Shown: positions 55,788 to 64,000 of the stretch, piece by piece
How positions within the stretch are numbered: position 1 is the stretch's first letter
Layout: the number at the start of each line of letters is the position of its first letter
Assembly (NCBI GenBank): GCA_945911015.1
Contig: CAMDZW010000003.1
Coordinates: forward strand, 62,001 to 126,000
Direction of reading: 5' to 3'
Length of the DNA: 64,000 nt
Source: an uncultured Propionibacteriaceae bacterium
Lineage (GTDB): Bacteria > Actinomycetota > Actinomycetes > Propionibacteriales > Propionibacteriaceae
Made by a program: the position numbers and the translations under genes
The notes under the pieces: generated by a model
Databases searched by the model: none
Told to the model about the DNA's origin: nothing
What the model saw: the letters and a program-made list of their open reading frames with translations, nothing else

Positions 55788-55793
55788 CGTCAC

Positions 55794-56111
55794 ATGACGA
55801 TGAATGAGGAGGGTCTGGCGACTGTCTTCCACGCCCTCTCCGACCCCGGACGACTCACGATCGTGCGCCACCTCAAGACCGGCGAACATCGCGTACGGGA
55901 CCTCACCGACCACCTGCATCTCGCGCAGAGCACGGTCAGCGCCCATCTGGCCTGCCTGCGCGACTGCGGGTTGGTGACCTCCCGACCCGACGGCCGGGCG
56001 TCACTGTGGAGCCTGACCAGCGAAGCCGAACTCGACGCAGTACTGGATGCAGCGCTGACCCTGACCGCCCAGGCCGAGCCGGCCCCAGACCACCTGGACC
56101 GGGACTCATGA
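55794..56111 (+). CDS. ArsR/SmtB-family metal-responsive repressor
   Basis: 105 aa winged helix. HTH at about 38-60 (RVRDLTDHLHLAQSTVSAHLACLRDCGLV) with the wing SRPDGRASLWSL. The ELCVCDL motif of CadC-type sensors is absent; possible ligands are His residues in HLHLAQ and the C-terminal DHLD. ATG 55794 is leaderless, and an in-frame extension into pepA is rejected. Overlaps the CDF exporter gene (ATGA), which it presumably represses. Confidence 0.9.
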   Translation: MTMNEEGLATVFHALSDPGRLTIVRHLKTGEHRVRDLTDHLHLAQSTVSAHLACLRDCGLVTSRPDGRASLWSLTSEAELDAVLDAALTLTAQAEPAPDHLDRDS

Positions 56112-57070
56112 GCGACCACCGACACGGGAACAGCGGACACGCGGCCCACGGGCACGACCACAGCGTCGATGCCTCCACCCCGACCCATCGGCGCCGGTTG
56201 GCGATCGCGCTCGGCATCACCACCAGCGTGCTGGCCGCCCAACTGGTGGGCACGATCGTCACCGGCAGCCTCGCGCTGCTGGTCGACCTGTTCCACATGG
56301 CGGTCGATGCCAGCGGACTGGTGCTGGCCCTGGTCGCGGCGACCCTGATGGCCCGTCCGGCCACCGACCGGCGCACCTGGGGATTCCGCCGCGCCGAAGT
56401 GATCGCTGCTGCCCTCCAGGCCGGGATCCTTGCTGCGGTGGCGATCTTTGCGACCATCGAGGCGATCCAACGACTGGTCGCCCCGCCCGAGATCGACGGC
56501 TCACTGCTGGTCTGGTTCGGCGTGTTCGGGCTGGCTGGCAACATCGCCGCACTGGCGGTGCTGGCCTCGGCCCGGACCGCGAACCTGAATCTGCGGGCTG
56601 CCTTCCTCGAGGTGACCGCAGATGCGCTGGGATCGGTGGCGGTGATTGTCGCGGCGATCGTGATCGGGCTCACCGGCTGGACTCGGGCCGACGCCGTGGC
56701 CAGCTTGGTGGTCTGCGCGCTGATCGTGCCCCGCGCCGTGGTCCTGTTGAAGGAGACCGGGTCGATCCTGCTCGAGTCCACTCCCCCCGGCCTGGACCTG
56801 GACCAAGTCCGCTCTCATCTGCTGGCACTGGACCACGTCCGCGAGGTTCATGACCTCCATGCGTCGCGGATCGCCAGTGGTCTGCCGGTGCTGTCGGCCC
56901 ATCTGGTGGTCGATCCAGAGTGTTTCCACGACGGTCACACCGCTGAGCTGCTGAGCAAGGTGCAGGTTTGTGTCGCCGAGCACTTCCCGGTCTCGGTGGA
57001 GCACTCGACCATCCAGTTCGAACCGGTCGGCCATGTCGACCCGGACGGCATCTGCGCGACTCAGCCGTGA
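56108..57070 (+). CDS. Cation diffusion facilitator (Zn/Co/Cd-type efflux)
   Basis: 320 aa. His-rich N-terminus (HRHGNSGHAAHGHDH), six membrane helices, cytoplasmic C-terminal domain (about 215-320). Transport-site residues: LVDLFHMAVDASG in TM2 (HxxxD) and FLEVTADALGSVAVI in TM5 (ExxxD rather than HxxxD). Exports divalent metal in exchange for protons. Coupled to the ArsR-type repressor. Confidence 0.93.
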   Translation: MSDHRHGNSGHAAHGHDHSVDASTPTHRRRLAIALGITTSVLAAQLVGTIVTGSLALLVDLFHMAVDASGLVLALVAATLMARPATDRRTWGFRRAEVIAAALQAGILAAVAIFATIEAIQRLVAPPEIDGSLLVWFGVFGLAGNIAALAVLASARTANLNLRAAFLEVTADALGSVAVIVAAIVIGLTGWTRADAVASLVVCALIVPRAVVLLKETGSILLESTPPGLDLDQVRSHLLALDHVREVHDLHASRIASGLPVLSAHLVVDPECFHDGHTAELLSKVQVCVAEHFPVSVEHSTIQFEPVGHVDPDGICATQP

Positions 57071-57156
57071 CCACGTTTCGGGACCCGGCATGACGCTGGC
57101 GTTTGTACGGAAGCGTCCGACTGGCAGCCGCCCGGGCTGATCCTGCAGTGACGTCG

Positions 57157-57492
57157 TCAGCCCTTGGAGCGGCGATTCCAGTCACGCATCCGCTGCGGAT
57201 AGGAGACGACCCCGGCGTCATAGCTGGCGAGTTGGCGCTCCTCGGCGAACTGGTGACCCCACCGGGTGGACGGCACAACCCGGCGGGTCCACTCACCGTC
57301 ATACGCGATCAACACGATCGACGGGCGGTTGAAGTTGGTCGGCTCCTCGACCCAGACCTCGACACCGCGACGGGTGGCGACGAAGTCGTCCAGATAGCCG
57401 ACGGTCGCCGCCAGATCGTCCTTGCTGATCTCCACCTCGTTGCGGGATCCCCGTCCGCGCGTCAAACGGTGCCACCATCTCGTCCTTGCCAC
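57157..57492 (-). CDS. Conserved actinobacterial hypothetical protein
   Basis: 111 aa, GTG 57492 (VARTRWWHRLTRGRG). Charged N-terminus, then FVATRRGVEVWVEEPTNFNRPSIVLIAYDGEWTRRVVPS, and the end SYPQRMRDWNRRSKG resembles a small family found next to dihydrolipoamide dehydrogenase genes in actinobacteria (pattern only). No enzymatic motif. Divergent from lpdA with only 17 bp between starts. Confidence 0.7.
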   Translation of the reverse strand: MARTRWWHRLTRGRGSRNEVEISKDDLAATVGYLDDFVATRRGVEVWVEEPTNFNRPSIVLIAYDGEWTRRVVPSTRWGHQFAEERQLASYDAGVVSYPQRMRDWNRRSKG

Positions 57493-57497
57493 CGTGA

Positions 57498-57503
57498 CAG
57501 TAT
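57498..57503 (+). promoter_or_regulatory. -10-like CAGTAT for leaderless lpdA mRNA
   Basis: CAGTAT ends 6 nt before ATG 57510 in a 17-bp divergent gap too short for a leadered promoter plus RBS. Confidence 0.45.
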
Positions 57504-57509
57504 GCAGCC

Positions 57510-58928
57510 ATGACCCCAGAGCGTGATCAGCACCCACACTCCTCCCCCGATGTCGTCGTACTGGGCGGCGGTAGCGCCGGCTATGCGACCGCACTGCGCG
57601 CGGCGCGGACCGGCCTGTCGGTCACCCTGGTCGAAGCGGATCTGCTGGGCGGGACCTGTCTGCACCGCGGCTGCATCCCCACCAAGGCCTACCTGCACGC
57701 CGCCGAAGTCGCCGACACCGTACGGGACAGCGCCCACTTCGGTGTCCACTCCAGTTTCGAGCGGATCGACGTCGGCGAGGTTCGTGACTATGCCGACCAG
57801 GTCGTGGGCCGCCTACACAAGGGACTGACCGGTCTGGTGGCCGGTCAGGACATCACCGTCGTCCAGGGCCGGGGCCGACTGGTCCGCAGCGAGGGCACGC
57901 CAGCGGTAGCCGTGGGTGACCAGGTCATCCACGGCCGTCACGTGGTCCTGGCGACTGGTTCTGCCCCTCGTACGATCCCCGGGGTCGAGATCGACGGCGA
58001 CCGGGTGATCACCAGCGACCATGCGCTGCGGCTGACGACCGTGCCCGAGTCGGTGATCGTGCTGGGCGGCGGTGTGATCGGGGTTGAATTTGCCAGCATG
58101 TGGCGCTCCTTCGGTGCGGAGGTGACCGTCGTCGAAGCCCTCGACCGACTCGTCCCGGCCGAGGATGCGGCCGTCTCGGCGGCGCTGCAGCGAGCCTTCC
58201 GCAAGCGCGGCATCACCGTACGCACCGGAGCGCCGATGGACGAGTTGACCGTCCACGACCACGGGGTGGAGCTCACGGTCGGCTCCGATGTGCTGGTCGC
58301 CGATCTGCTGCTCGTGGCCGTCGGCCGCGGACCGGTCTCCGACGATCTCGGGCTGGCCGGGGTCGGGGTGGCCACCGACGGTGGGTTCGTGACCGTCGAC
58401 GAACAGCTGCGCACCAGCGTGCCTCTTGTGTGGGCCGTGGGTGACCTGGTCGCAGGGCCACAGCTGGCCCATCGAGGCTATGCCCACGGCATCGCGGTCG
58501 CTGAAGCCATCGCCCACGCCGACGGCAGGCTCCCGCGGGCTCCGCAACTGGTGGTGGACGAACAGATCCCGCGGGTCACCTACTGCGAACCCCAGTTGGC
58601 CTCGGTCGGGCTGACCGAGGACCAGGCCCGTGAGCGGTACGGCGAGATCGAGACCGTCACCCACGACCTGGCCGGGGTGGGTCGCGCGCAGATCCTGCGC
58701 ACCCAGGGATTCGTCAAGCTGGTGCGGGCTGTGGACGGCCCGGTCGTCGGCATCCACATGGTGGGTTCGGGGGTCGGTGAACTCATCGGCGAGGCCCAAC
58801 TGATCACCAACTGGGAAGCCCTGCCTGAAGAGGTCGGTGCCCTCATCCATGCTCACCCGACGCTGGATGAGGCACTGGGCGAGGCGCATCTGGCTCTGGC
58901 CGGGACTCCCCTGCACGGCCACAGCTGA
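57510..58928 (+). CDS. lpdA: Dihydrolipoamide dehydrogenase (E3)
   Basis: 472 aa. FAD site VVLGGGSAGYATALRAA, redox disulfide GGTCLHRGCIPTK (C50, C55), NAD site VLGGGVIGVEFASMW, and the C-terminal HAHPTLDEAL with the active-site His-Glu pair. Reoxidises dihydrolipoyl E2 in the 2-oxoacid dehydrogenases and H protein. Directly upstream of the E2 gene. Confidence 0.96.
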   Translation: MTPERDQHPHSSPDVVVLGGGSAGYATALRAARTGLSVTLVEADLLGGTCLHRGCIPTKAYLHAAEVADTVRDSAHFGVHSSFERIDVGEVRDYADQVVGRLHKGLTGLVAGQDITVVQGRGRLVRSEGTPAVAVGDQVIHGRHVVLATGSAPRTIPGVEIDGDRVITSDHALRLTTVPESVIVLGGGVIGVEFASMWRSFGAEVTVVEALDRLVPAEDAAVSAALQRAFRKRGITVRTGAPMDELTVHDHGVELTVGSDVLVADLLLVAVGRGPVSDDLGLAGVGVATDGGFVTVDEQLRTSVPLVWAVGDLVAGPQLAHRGYAHGIAVAEAIAHADGRLPRAPQLVVDEQIPRVTYCEPQLASVGLTEDQARERYGEIETVTHDLAGVGRAQILRTQGFVKLVRAVDGPVVGIHMVGSGVGELIGEAQLITNWEALPEEVGALIHAHPTLDEALGEAHLALAGTPLHGHS

Positions 58929-59042
58929 AACAAAGTCTGACCCCGGACCGCAAAACCGAGCCGGTGACGATAGTGTTGGCGCAGATCCCCGCACGCTCAC
59001 GGGGAGGCGGAAAACTGGCGACCCATGAAGGAGCCCGACAGC

Positions 59043-60809
59043 ATGGCGACCGAAGTAACTCTTCCGGCGCTCGGTGAAAGTGTCACCGAAGGCACCGTTT
59101 CTCGATGGCTCAAGCAGGTCGGTGACACGATCGCCGCCGACGAGGCATTGCTGGAGGTGTCCACCGACAAGGTGGACACCGAGATCCCCTCGCCTGTGGC
59201 GGGCACCCTGTTGGAGGTCAAGGTTGCCGAGGACGAGACCGTCGAGGTCGGCGCCGTCCTGGCTGTGATCGGTGAGGCCGGCGAGAGCGGTGGCGACAGT
59301 GCCCCTGCTGCCGAGGAGTCTGCTGCCGAGGAGTCCGCTTCCGAGGCACCCGCCGCCGAGCCTGAGCCGGAACCCGAGGCCGTCCCGCAGCGTGCCGCTG
59401 CCGAGGAGTCCGCAGCCCCGGCCGCGGCCCCGGCCGGCGCAGCCTCCGGCACCGAGATCACTCTCCCGGCACTGGGTGAGAGCGTCACCGAGGGCACGGT
59501 GTCTCGTTGGCTCAAGCAGGTCGGCGACTCCGTTGACGTCGACGAGGCCCTGCTGGAGGTCTCCACTGACAAGGTCGACACCGAGGTGCCTTCACCGGTC
59601 GCCGGCACCGTGCTGGAGATCCGGGTCGCTGAGGACGAGACCGTCGAGGTCGGTGCGGTGCTTGCCGTCGTCGGTGAGGCCGGCGACGCTGCCTCGGCAG
59701 CTCCGGCCGCTGAGTCCGAGGCCGCCCCGGAGCCTTCCGCCCCTGAGACTGCGTCGACACCTGAGCCTGAGCCGAAGGCTGAACCTGAGCCAGCCCCGAA
59801 GAGCGAGCCGGCCCCGAAGAGCGAGTCGGCCGCCAAGCCTGCTGCTCCGGCGGCTCGCCGCGCGGTGTCGTCGGGCGAGGAACCCTATGTGACCCCGCTG
59901 GTCCGCAAGTTGGCCCAGCAGCACGACGTCGACCTCAACCAGGTCTCGGGCACCGGGGTCGGTGGTCGCATCCGCAAGCAGGACATCTTGGATGCTGCCG
60001 CTGCCGCCAAGCAGCCGGCTGCGACTGACGCTCCGGCAGCTGCCCCGGCATCGGCCGTGCCGAGCCCGACCCCGGAGGCTGCTGCTCTGCGTGGCACCAC
60101 CGAGAAGATGTCGCGGATCCGCAAGACCATCGCCACCCGCATGGTGGAGTCGCTGCAGGTCTCGGCCCAGCTGACAGCCACCGTCGAGGTCGACCTGACC
60201 CGCATTTCGCAGCTGCGCAACAAGGTCAAGGCGGAGTTCCAGCGCAACGAGGGTGCCAAGCTGACCCACCTCGCCTTCATCACCAAGGCTGCGGTGGAGA
60301 CGCTGAAGGCGTTCCCGAATGTCAACGCCCAGATTGACACTGCGGCCGGCGAGATCACCTACGCCGACACCGAGAACATCGGTCTGGCCGTCGACACCGC
60401 CAAGGGCCTGATGGTCCCGGTCATCAAGGATGCCGGTGATCTGAACCTGGCCGGGATCGCCAAGAAGATCGGCGACCTGGGCAACCGCAGCCGCAACGGC
60501 GGGCTGACCCCCGACGACCTCAGCGGCGGCACCTTCACCATCACCAACTACGGCTCGGCCGGCACTCTGTTCGACACGCCGATCATCAACCAGCCGCAGG
60601 TGGCGATCCTGGGGACCGGTGCCCTGGTGAAGCGCCCGATGGTCGTCTCGCACCCGGAGCTCGGAGACACCATTGCCATCCGCGAGATGATGTACATCTC
60701 GCTGACCTACGACCACCGCCTGGTCGACGGTGCCGATGCGGCCCGTTTCCTGTCGGCGCTGAAGGCTCGCCTCGAAGAGGGCGCCTTCGATGCCGAGGTC
60801 GGTCTGTGA
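59043..60809 (+). CDS. sucB: Dihydrolipoamide acyltransferase (E2) with two lipoyl domains
   Basis: 588 aa. Two nearly identical lipoyl domains (1-75 and 137-213) with lipoyl Lys in STDKVDTE at K43 and K177. Ala/Pro/Glu-rich linkers separate them. The E3-binding domain (about 281-317) has YVTPLVRKLAQQHDVDLNQV and GRIRKQDI. The catalytic domain has LTYDHRLVDGADAARF (H558, D562). Actinobacteria often use one such E2 for both pyruvate and 2-oxoglutarate complexes. ATG 59043 follows GAAGGAG; an ATG at 59025 precedes the RBS. Confidence 0.94.
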   Translation: MATEVTLPALGESVTEGTVSRWLKQVGDTIAADEALLEVSTDKVDTEIPSPVAGTLLEVKVAEDETVEVGAVLAVIGEAGESGGDSAPAAEESAAEESASEAPAAEPEPEPEAVPQRAAAEESAAPAAAPAGAASGTEITLPALGESVTEGTVSRWLKQVGDSVDVDEALLEVSTDKVDTEVPSPVAGTVLEIRVAEDETVEVGAVLAVVGEAGDAASAAPAAESEAAPEPSAPETASTPEPEPKAEPEPAPKSEPAPKSESAAKPAAPAARRAVSSGEEPYVTPLVRKLAQQHDVDLNQVSGTGVGGRIRKQDILDAAAAAKQPAATDAPAAAPASAVPSPTPEAAALRGTTEKMSRIRKTIATRMVESLQVSAQLTATVEVDLTRISQLRNKVKAEFQRNEGAKLTHLAFITKAAVETLKAFPNVNAQIDTAAGEITYADTENIGLAVDTAKGLMVPVIKDAGDLNLAGIAKKIGDLGNRSRNGGLTPDDLSGGTFTITNYGSAGTLFDTPIINQPQVAILGTGALVKRPMVVSHPELGDTIAIREMMYISLTYDHRLVDGADAARFLSALKARLEEGAFDAEVGL

Positions 60810-60832
60810 TCTGACCTGAGCGTGATCCGCAG

Positions 60833-60863
60833 ACGGCGGTCCCGGGATTCCCGGGGCCGCCGT
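60833..60863 (+). terminator. Terminator after the E2 gene
   Basis: ACGGCGG-TCCCGGG-ATT-CCCGGGG-CCGCCGT followed by TTTC, a 13-14 bp stem 24 nt past the stop. Separates the E2 gene from lipA. Confidence 0.88.
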
Positions 60864-60951
60864 TTCGGTGTCCAAGCGTCTGACGGCGCGATGCAGGGCC
60901 CGCCGTTGCGTGGCGTCGCCGACCTCGGGTTCGGCGCTGGATCCGATGATC

Positions 60952-60957
60952 TAGTCT
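60952..60957 (+). promoter_or_regulatory. -10 box TAGTCT for leaderless lipA mRNA
   Basis: TAGTCT ends 6 nt before GTG 60964 and there is no RBS. lipA thus has its own promoter after the E2 terminator. Confidence 0.6.
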
Positions 60958-60963
60958 GGGGTT

Positions 60964-61911
60964 GTGACGATTGCACCAGAAGGACGCAAAATGCTCCGGT
61001 TGGAGGTGCGCAATTCTGCCACCCCGATCGAGAAGAAGCCCTCGTGGATCAAGACCACCGCGAAGATGGGTCCGCAGTACCGCGAGCTTCAGGACTTGGT
61101 GAAATCCGAGGACCTGCACACGGTCTGCCAGGAAGCGGGCTGTCCCAACATTTTTGAGTGTTGGGAGGATCGCGAGGCGACCTTCCTCATCGGCGGCGAC
61201 CAGTGCACCCGCCGTTGTGACTTCTGCCAGATCGACACCGGCAAGCCGGCCGATTTCGACCGTGAGGAGCCGCTGCGCGTGGCTGAATCGGTGCAGAAGA
61301 TGGGTCTGCGCTATGCCACCGTCACCGGAGTCTGCCGCGATGACCTCCCTGACGAGGGTTCGTGGCTGTACGCCGAGACGATCCGCAAGATCCACGAGCT
61401 GAACCCCGACACAGGGGTGGAGATGCTGGCCCCCGACTTCAGCGGGCACCGGAAGTACCTGCAGCCAATCTTTGACACCCGGCCCGAGGTCTTCGCCCAC
61501 AATGTGGAGACCGTGCCGCGGATCTTCAAGCGGATCCGTCCCGGCTTCCGGTATGACCGGTCGCTGCAGGTGTTGACCTGGAGCCGTGAGGCCGAGCTGG
61601 TCACCAAGTCCAACCTGATCCTGGGCATGGGTGAAACCCGTGAAGAGGTGTCTCAGGCCCTGCGCGAGCTGCACGACGCCGGCTGCGAGATCATCACGAT
61701 CACCCAGTACCTGCGCCCCAGCCCGCGTCATCACCCGGTTGAGCGGTGGGTCAAGCCGGAGGAGTTCATCGAACTCGCCGACGAGGCCAAGCAGATCGGC
61801 TACGCCGGCGTGATGTCGGGCCCGCTGGTCCGTTCGTCGTACCGGGCCGGTCGGTTGTACCGTCAGGCCGTTGAGTCCCGTCAGTTGGACGTGGACTCGG
61901 CTTCCGCATAA
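60964..61911 (+). CDS. lipA: Lipoyl synthase (radical SAM)
   Basis: 315 aa. Auxiliary 4Fe-4S cluster [12 protein letters not shown] (C55, C60, C66) and radical-SAM cluster CTRRCDFC (C81, C85, C88). Inserts two sulfurs into octanoylated proteins, here supporting E2 and glycine-cleavage H protein. GTG 60964 is leaderless. The usual neighbour lipB is not adjacent. The DUF4191 gene follows 27 nt downstream. Confidence 0.97.
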   Translation: MTIAPEGRKMLRLEVRNSATPIEKKPSWIKTTAKMGPQYRELQDLVKSEDLHTVCQEAGCPNIFECWEDREATFLIGGDQCTRRCDFCQIDTGKPADFDREEPLRVAESVQKMGLRYATVTGVCRDDLPDEGSWLYAETIRKIHELNPDTGVEMLAPDFSGHRKYLQPIFDTRPEVFAHNVETVPRIFKRIRPGFRYDRSLQVLTWSREAELVTKSNLILGMGETREEVSQALRELHDAGCEIITITQYLRPSPRHHPVERWVKPEEFIELADEAKQIGYAGVMSGPLVRSSYRAGRLYRQAVESRQLDVDSASA

Positions 61912-61938
61912 GCAACGACAGAGAAGATTCACACAACG

Positions 61939-62727
61939 ATGGCTGGCAAGACGATCGACCCGAAACAGGTCCGCCGCGAGGCCGAGGCGAAGCTGAAGGC
62001 GGAGCGTGCCGCAGCCAAGGCTGCCAAGAAGAACTCCACCGACCCCAAGGACATGGGTCGGATCAAGCAGGTCGTTCAGGCGTTCAAGCTGACCAGCGAA
62101 CAGGACTCGGCGCTGGTCCCGATCACGATCGTCGCCGTCGGTGTGCCGATCGTGGCCGGTGTGGTGCTGGGGATCGTGTTCAATCGGTGGATCATGTTCC
62201 CGTTGACCGGCATCATGCTCGGTCTGCTGTTCGGCATGATCGTGCTGGTGGTCCGTGCCCGCAAGGCCACCTACAAGCGCTACCGGGGCCAAGCCGGCTC
62301 CGCCGAGGTCGCGCTGAACATGCTGCCCAAGGCCTGGACCAGTGCTCCGGCCATCACCGCAAACAAGCAGATGGATGTCGTGCACCGCACCCTCGGTCCC
62401 GGCGGCCTGATCCTGATCGGTGAAGGTGAGCCGGGCCGGACCAAGCATCTGCTCGACAGCGAGGCCCGCAAGCACCAGCGCGTCACTGACCGGGTCGAGG
62501 TCCAGACCCTGCAGATGGGTGACAAGGAGGGTCAGATCCCGCTGGATCGGCTGGAGAAGCATCTGCGCAAGTTGCCCAAGGTTCTGCAGGCCTACGAGAT
62601 CACCGAGATCAAGCAGCGGCTCCGCGCCCTGGACGCCGTACGGCCTCGTCTTCCGATGCCCAAGGGTCCGATGCCGACCAATCCGAGGCAGATCCGCGGC
62701 GCCCGGCAGGCCATGCGGGGGCGCTGA
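61939..62727 (+). CDS. DUF4191 membrane protein
   Basis: 262 aa. Basic coiled N-terminus (QVRREAEAKLKAERAAAKAA), two membrane helices (about 55-98: ALVPITIVAVGVPIVAGVV and FPLTGIMLGLLFGMIVLVV), then a soluble domain with GPGGLILIGEGEPGRTKHLL. Conserved next to lipA across actinobacteria; function unknown. Confidence 0.9.
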   Translation: MAGKTIDPKQVRREAEAKLKAERAAAKAAKKNSTDPKDMGRIKQVVQAFKLTSEQDSALVPITIVAVGVPIVAGVVLGIVFNRWIMFPLTGIMLGLLFGMIVLVVRARKATYKRYRGQAGSAEVALNMLPKAWTSAPAITANKQMDVVHRTLGPGGLILIGEGEPGRTKHLLDSEARKHQRVTDRVEVQTLQMGDKEGQIPLDRLEKHLRKLPKVLQAYEITEIKQRLRALDAVRPRLPMPKGPMPTNPRQIRGARQAMRGR

Positions 62728-62791
62728 GAACCCCGCCGAATCAGCGCTGGGCCGCGGTCGTGGAGCGGCGCTGAGCGGGATCTGCACTGGG

Positions 62792-62797
62792 TAGGGT
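62792..62797 (+). promoter_or_regulatory. -10 box TAGGGT for leaderless NYN-gene mRNA
   Basis: TAGGGT ends 6 nt before ATG 62804 with no RBS between them. Confidence 0.6.
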
Positions 62798-62803
62798 GGC
62801 GCA

Positions 62804-63805
62804 ATGAGATCCCTCGCTGCCCTCTATGTCGATGCCGGTTACCTTCTGCACGCGGCTGCCACTCGCGTTGCAGGCACCAGTTTGCGTTCCAGTGTGAAGG
62901 TTGACTATGCCGGCCTGATCAAAGGTTTGTCCGCTCAGGCGTCCCGGCTGAGTGGCCTGACCGTCCTGCGCACCAACTGGTACGACTCGGGAGCCGGTCT
63001 CCGGTCGGCCCCGGATGCGATCCAGACCAGCATCGGCATGCTGCCGGGGGTGAAACTGCGCCTCGGTCGACTTTCCCCCAATGGCGACCAGAAGGGCGTC
63101 GACGTCCGCATGGGCCTCGACCTGGTCACCCATGCACGCAACAACGCCATCGACGTGATGTATCTGCTGTCGGGCGACGACGATCTCACCGAGGCCGTCG
63201 AGGAGGCACAGAGCCACGGCGTCCAGGTCACCCTGCTCGGTGTTCCGGACCGGTCCGGTCAACCCTTCGGCGTCAGCCTTCACCTCCGTCAGGAAGCCGA
63301 CAGCCTTGAGCTGATCGACCCGGAAGTGGTCGACGACAATGTCACTGTCGCCGGCCCCAAGCCCGACACCCCGCGAGTCACTGCTGAGATGCCCAAGCCG
63401 AGCCCTTCCCGTACGGTCCCCACCCCGTCGGTGTTGGCCGCCACTGCCTCACCGGTGCCGACCCCGACGATCCTGGCCGGCCGAGCGGCCCGGCCCGAGC
63501 CGATCTACCGAACCGCGACCGGACAGACTCCGGTGAACCACTACACCGACGTGGCCGACCTGACCGATTCCGCCGACGGGGTGGTCCGCCACGCGCTCGC
63601 TGCGTGGCGGTTGACCTCGACGCCAGCCGAGGTGGCCAGGTTGCTGGAGGACCGGCCGAACATTCCCCAGGCCCTGGACCGTGCCCTGCTCAATGACATG
63701 TCGACGGCACTGGGGGTCTACGAGCTCGACGAAGCGACCCGGTTCCTGCTCCGGCGCCGGTTCTGGGACCTGGCAGCTCAGGAACTGGGTGGCCCGGACA
63801 GCTGA
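62804..63805 (+). CDS. NYN-domain (PIN-like) putative ribonuclease
   Basis: 333 aa. NYN/PIN-like nuclease fold at about 1-165 with the acidic metal-binding set: YVDAGYLL (Asp 10), GVDVRMGLDLV and LLSGDDDLTEAVEEA. A Pro/Thr-rich linker (about 190-240) and a helical C-terminal domain (about 250-325) follow. Such proteins are predicted endoribonucleases; the target RNA is unknown. Convergent with and overlapping the cupin gene by 28 nt. Confidence 0.88.
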   Translation: MRSLAALYVDAGYLLHAAATRVAGTSLRSSVKVDYAGLIKGLSAQASRLSGLTVLRTNWYDSGAGLRSAPDAIQTSIGMLPGVKLRLGRLSPNGDQKGVDVRMGLDLVTHARNNAIDVMYLLSGDDDLTEAVEEAQSHGVQVTLLGVPDRSGQPFGVSLHLRQEADSLELIDPEVVDDNVTVAGPKPDTPRVTAEMPKPSPSRTVPTPSVLAATASPVPTPTILAGRAARPEPIYRTATGQTPVNHYTDVADLTDSADGVVRHALAAWRLTSTPAEVARLLEDRPNIPQALDRALLNDMSTALGVYELDEATRFLLRRRFWDLAAQELGGPDS

Positions 63806-64000
63806 TCGGGCAGTTCGCTCGCCCGGGTGTGCAATTTGGCACCGGACTGGTTGAAGATGCTGATCACCTGAGCGGACCGGCCTCCCGCGGCTGACATCGC
63901 GTGGGGCGTCCGTGTGTCGAACTCGGCCGCCTCACCACGGTTCAACAGGAACTCTCGCTCCCCCAGTTGCAGCCGCAGCTTGCCGCTGATCACGTACAAC
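63778..64000 (-). CDS. Cupin domain protein, C-terminal part (edge-truncated)
   Basis: The last ~74 codons are in the window: VISGKLRLQLGEREFLLNRG, EAAEFDTRTPHAM, VISIFNQSG. This is the C-terminal cupin of the XRE-HTH/cupin regulator type (MYVISGKL... DTRTPH pattern), whose N-terminal helix-turn-helix would lie beyond the right edge. A stand-alone cupin is the alternative. Stop overlaps the end of the NYN gene. Confidence 0.75.
   Translation of the reverse strand, partial: LYVISGKLRLQLGEREFLLNRGEAAEFDTRTPHAMSAAGGRSAQVISIFNQSGAKLHTRASELPDQLSGPPSS

Overview
This window is chromosomal DNA from a high-GC Gram-positive actinobacterium. The signs are GTG starts, frequent ATGA/GTGA gene overlaps, the fused qcrCAB/ctaCDF respiratory layout, actinobacteria-type families (DUF3043, DUF4191, a 'sunset'-type C-terminus, GuaB1, a DEDD exonuclease/GIY-YIG fusion) and many -10 boxes placed exactly one step upstream of a start codon, which implies leaderless mRNAs. 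A complete methylcitrate operon (prpDBC) and the overall gene mix fit Propionibacteriales or a relative, but that placement is inference. No rRNA, tRNA, CRISPR array, phage or insertion sequence was recognised.

Layout. 0-2.1 kb: sulfur assimilation (sulfite reductase plus a probable cysH edge) behind a Cys-containing leader peptide. 2.2-5.4 kb: a Tat-exported beta-helix (pectate-lyase-like) protein with a GntR/LacI-type regulator. 5.5-8.3 kb: cell-wall block with an NlpC/P60 endopeptidase under a c-di-AMP (ydaO-type) riboswitch, coupled to a lipoprotein metalloprotease-like gene that appears to start at CTG. 8.4-18.1 kb: accessory catabolic cluster of ROK regulator, TIM-barrel sugar isomerase and Gfo/Idh/MocA oxidoreductase, convergent with a complete Opp/Dpp ABC importer whose last gene is a LanC-like protein. 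18.3-23.9 kb: repair nuclease, Lrp-type RAM protein, degenerate rhomboid, cyclophilin, sunset protein, prepilin peptidase. 24-31.2 kb: trpD/pseudo-receiver/ctaG divergent from ctaE-qcrCAB. 31.3-40.4 kb: aroG with an aromatic leader attenuator, glutathionyl-hydroquinone-reductase-like enzyme, orphan sugar-type binding protein, fabH, glpK, hydrolase, guaB1. 40.4-45.7 kb: repeat array, acyltransferase, prpDBC. 45.7-49.5 kb: ctaCDF and an A-type Fe-S carrier. 49.6-57.5 kb: glycerate kinase, DUF2330, DUF3043, gluconokinase, gcvT, pepA, ArsR/CDF metal efflux. 57.5-64 kb: lpdA, sucB-type E2, lipA, DUF4191, NYN protein, cupin edge.

How the genes fit together. ctaCDF, ctaE and qcrCAB together encode the bc1-aa3 supercomplex, with ctaG for copper insertion. 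lpdA, E2 and lipA supply and lipoylate 2-oxoacid dehydrogenases, and gcvT and prpDBC feed C1 and propionate carbon into the same core. Regulation is unusually readable: two ribosome-mediated attenuators (Cys and aromatic), one riboswitch, several operator-like dyads, and at least eight candidate leaderless promoters. A repeated oddity is short tandem repeats (21-26 nt) packed into the junctions between convergent genes.
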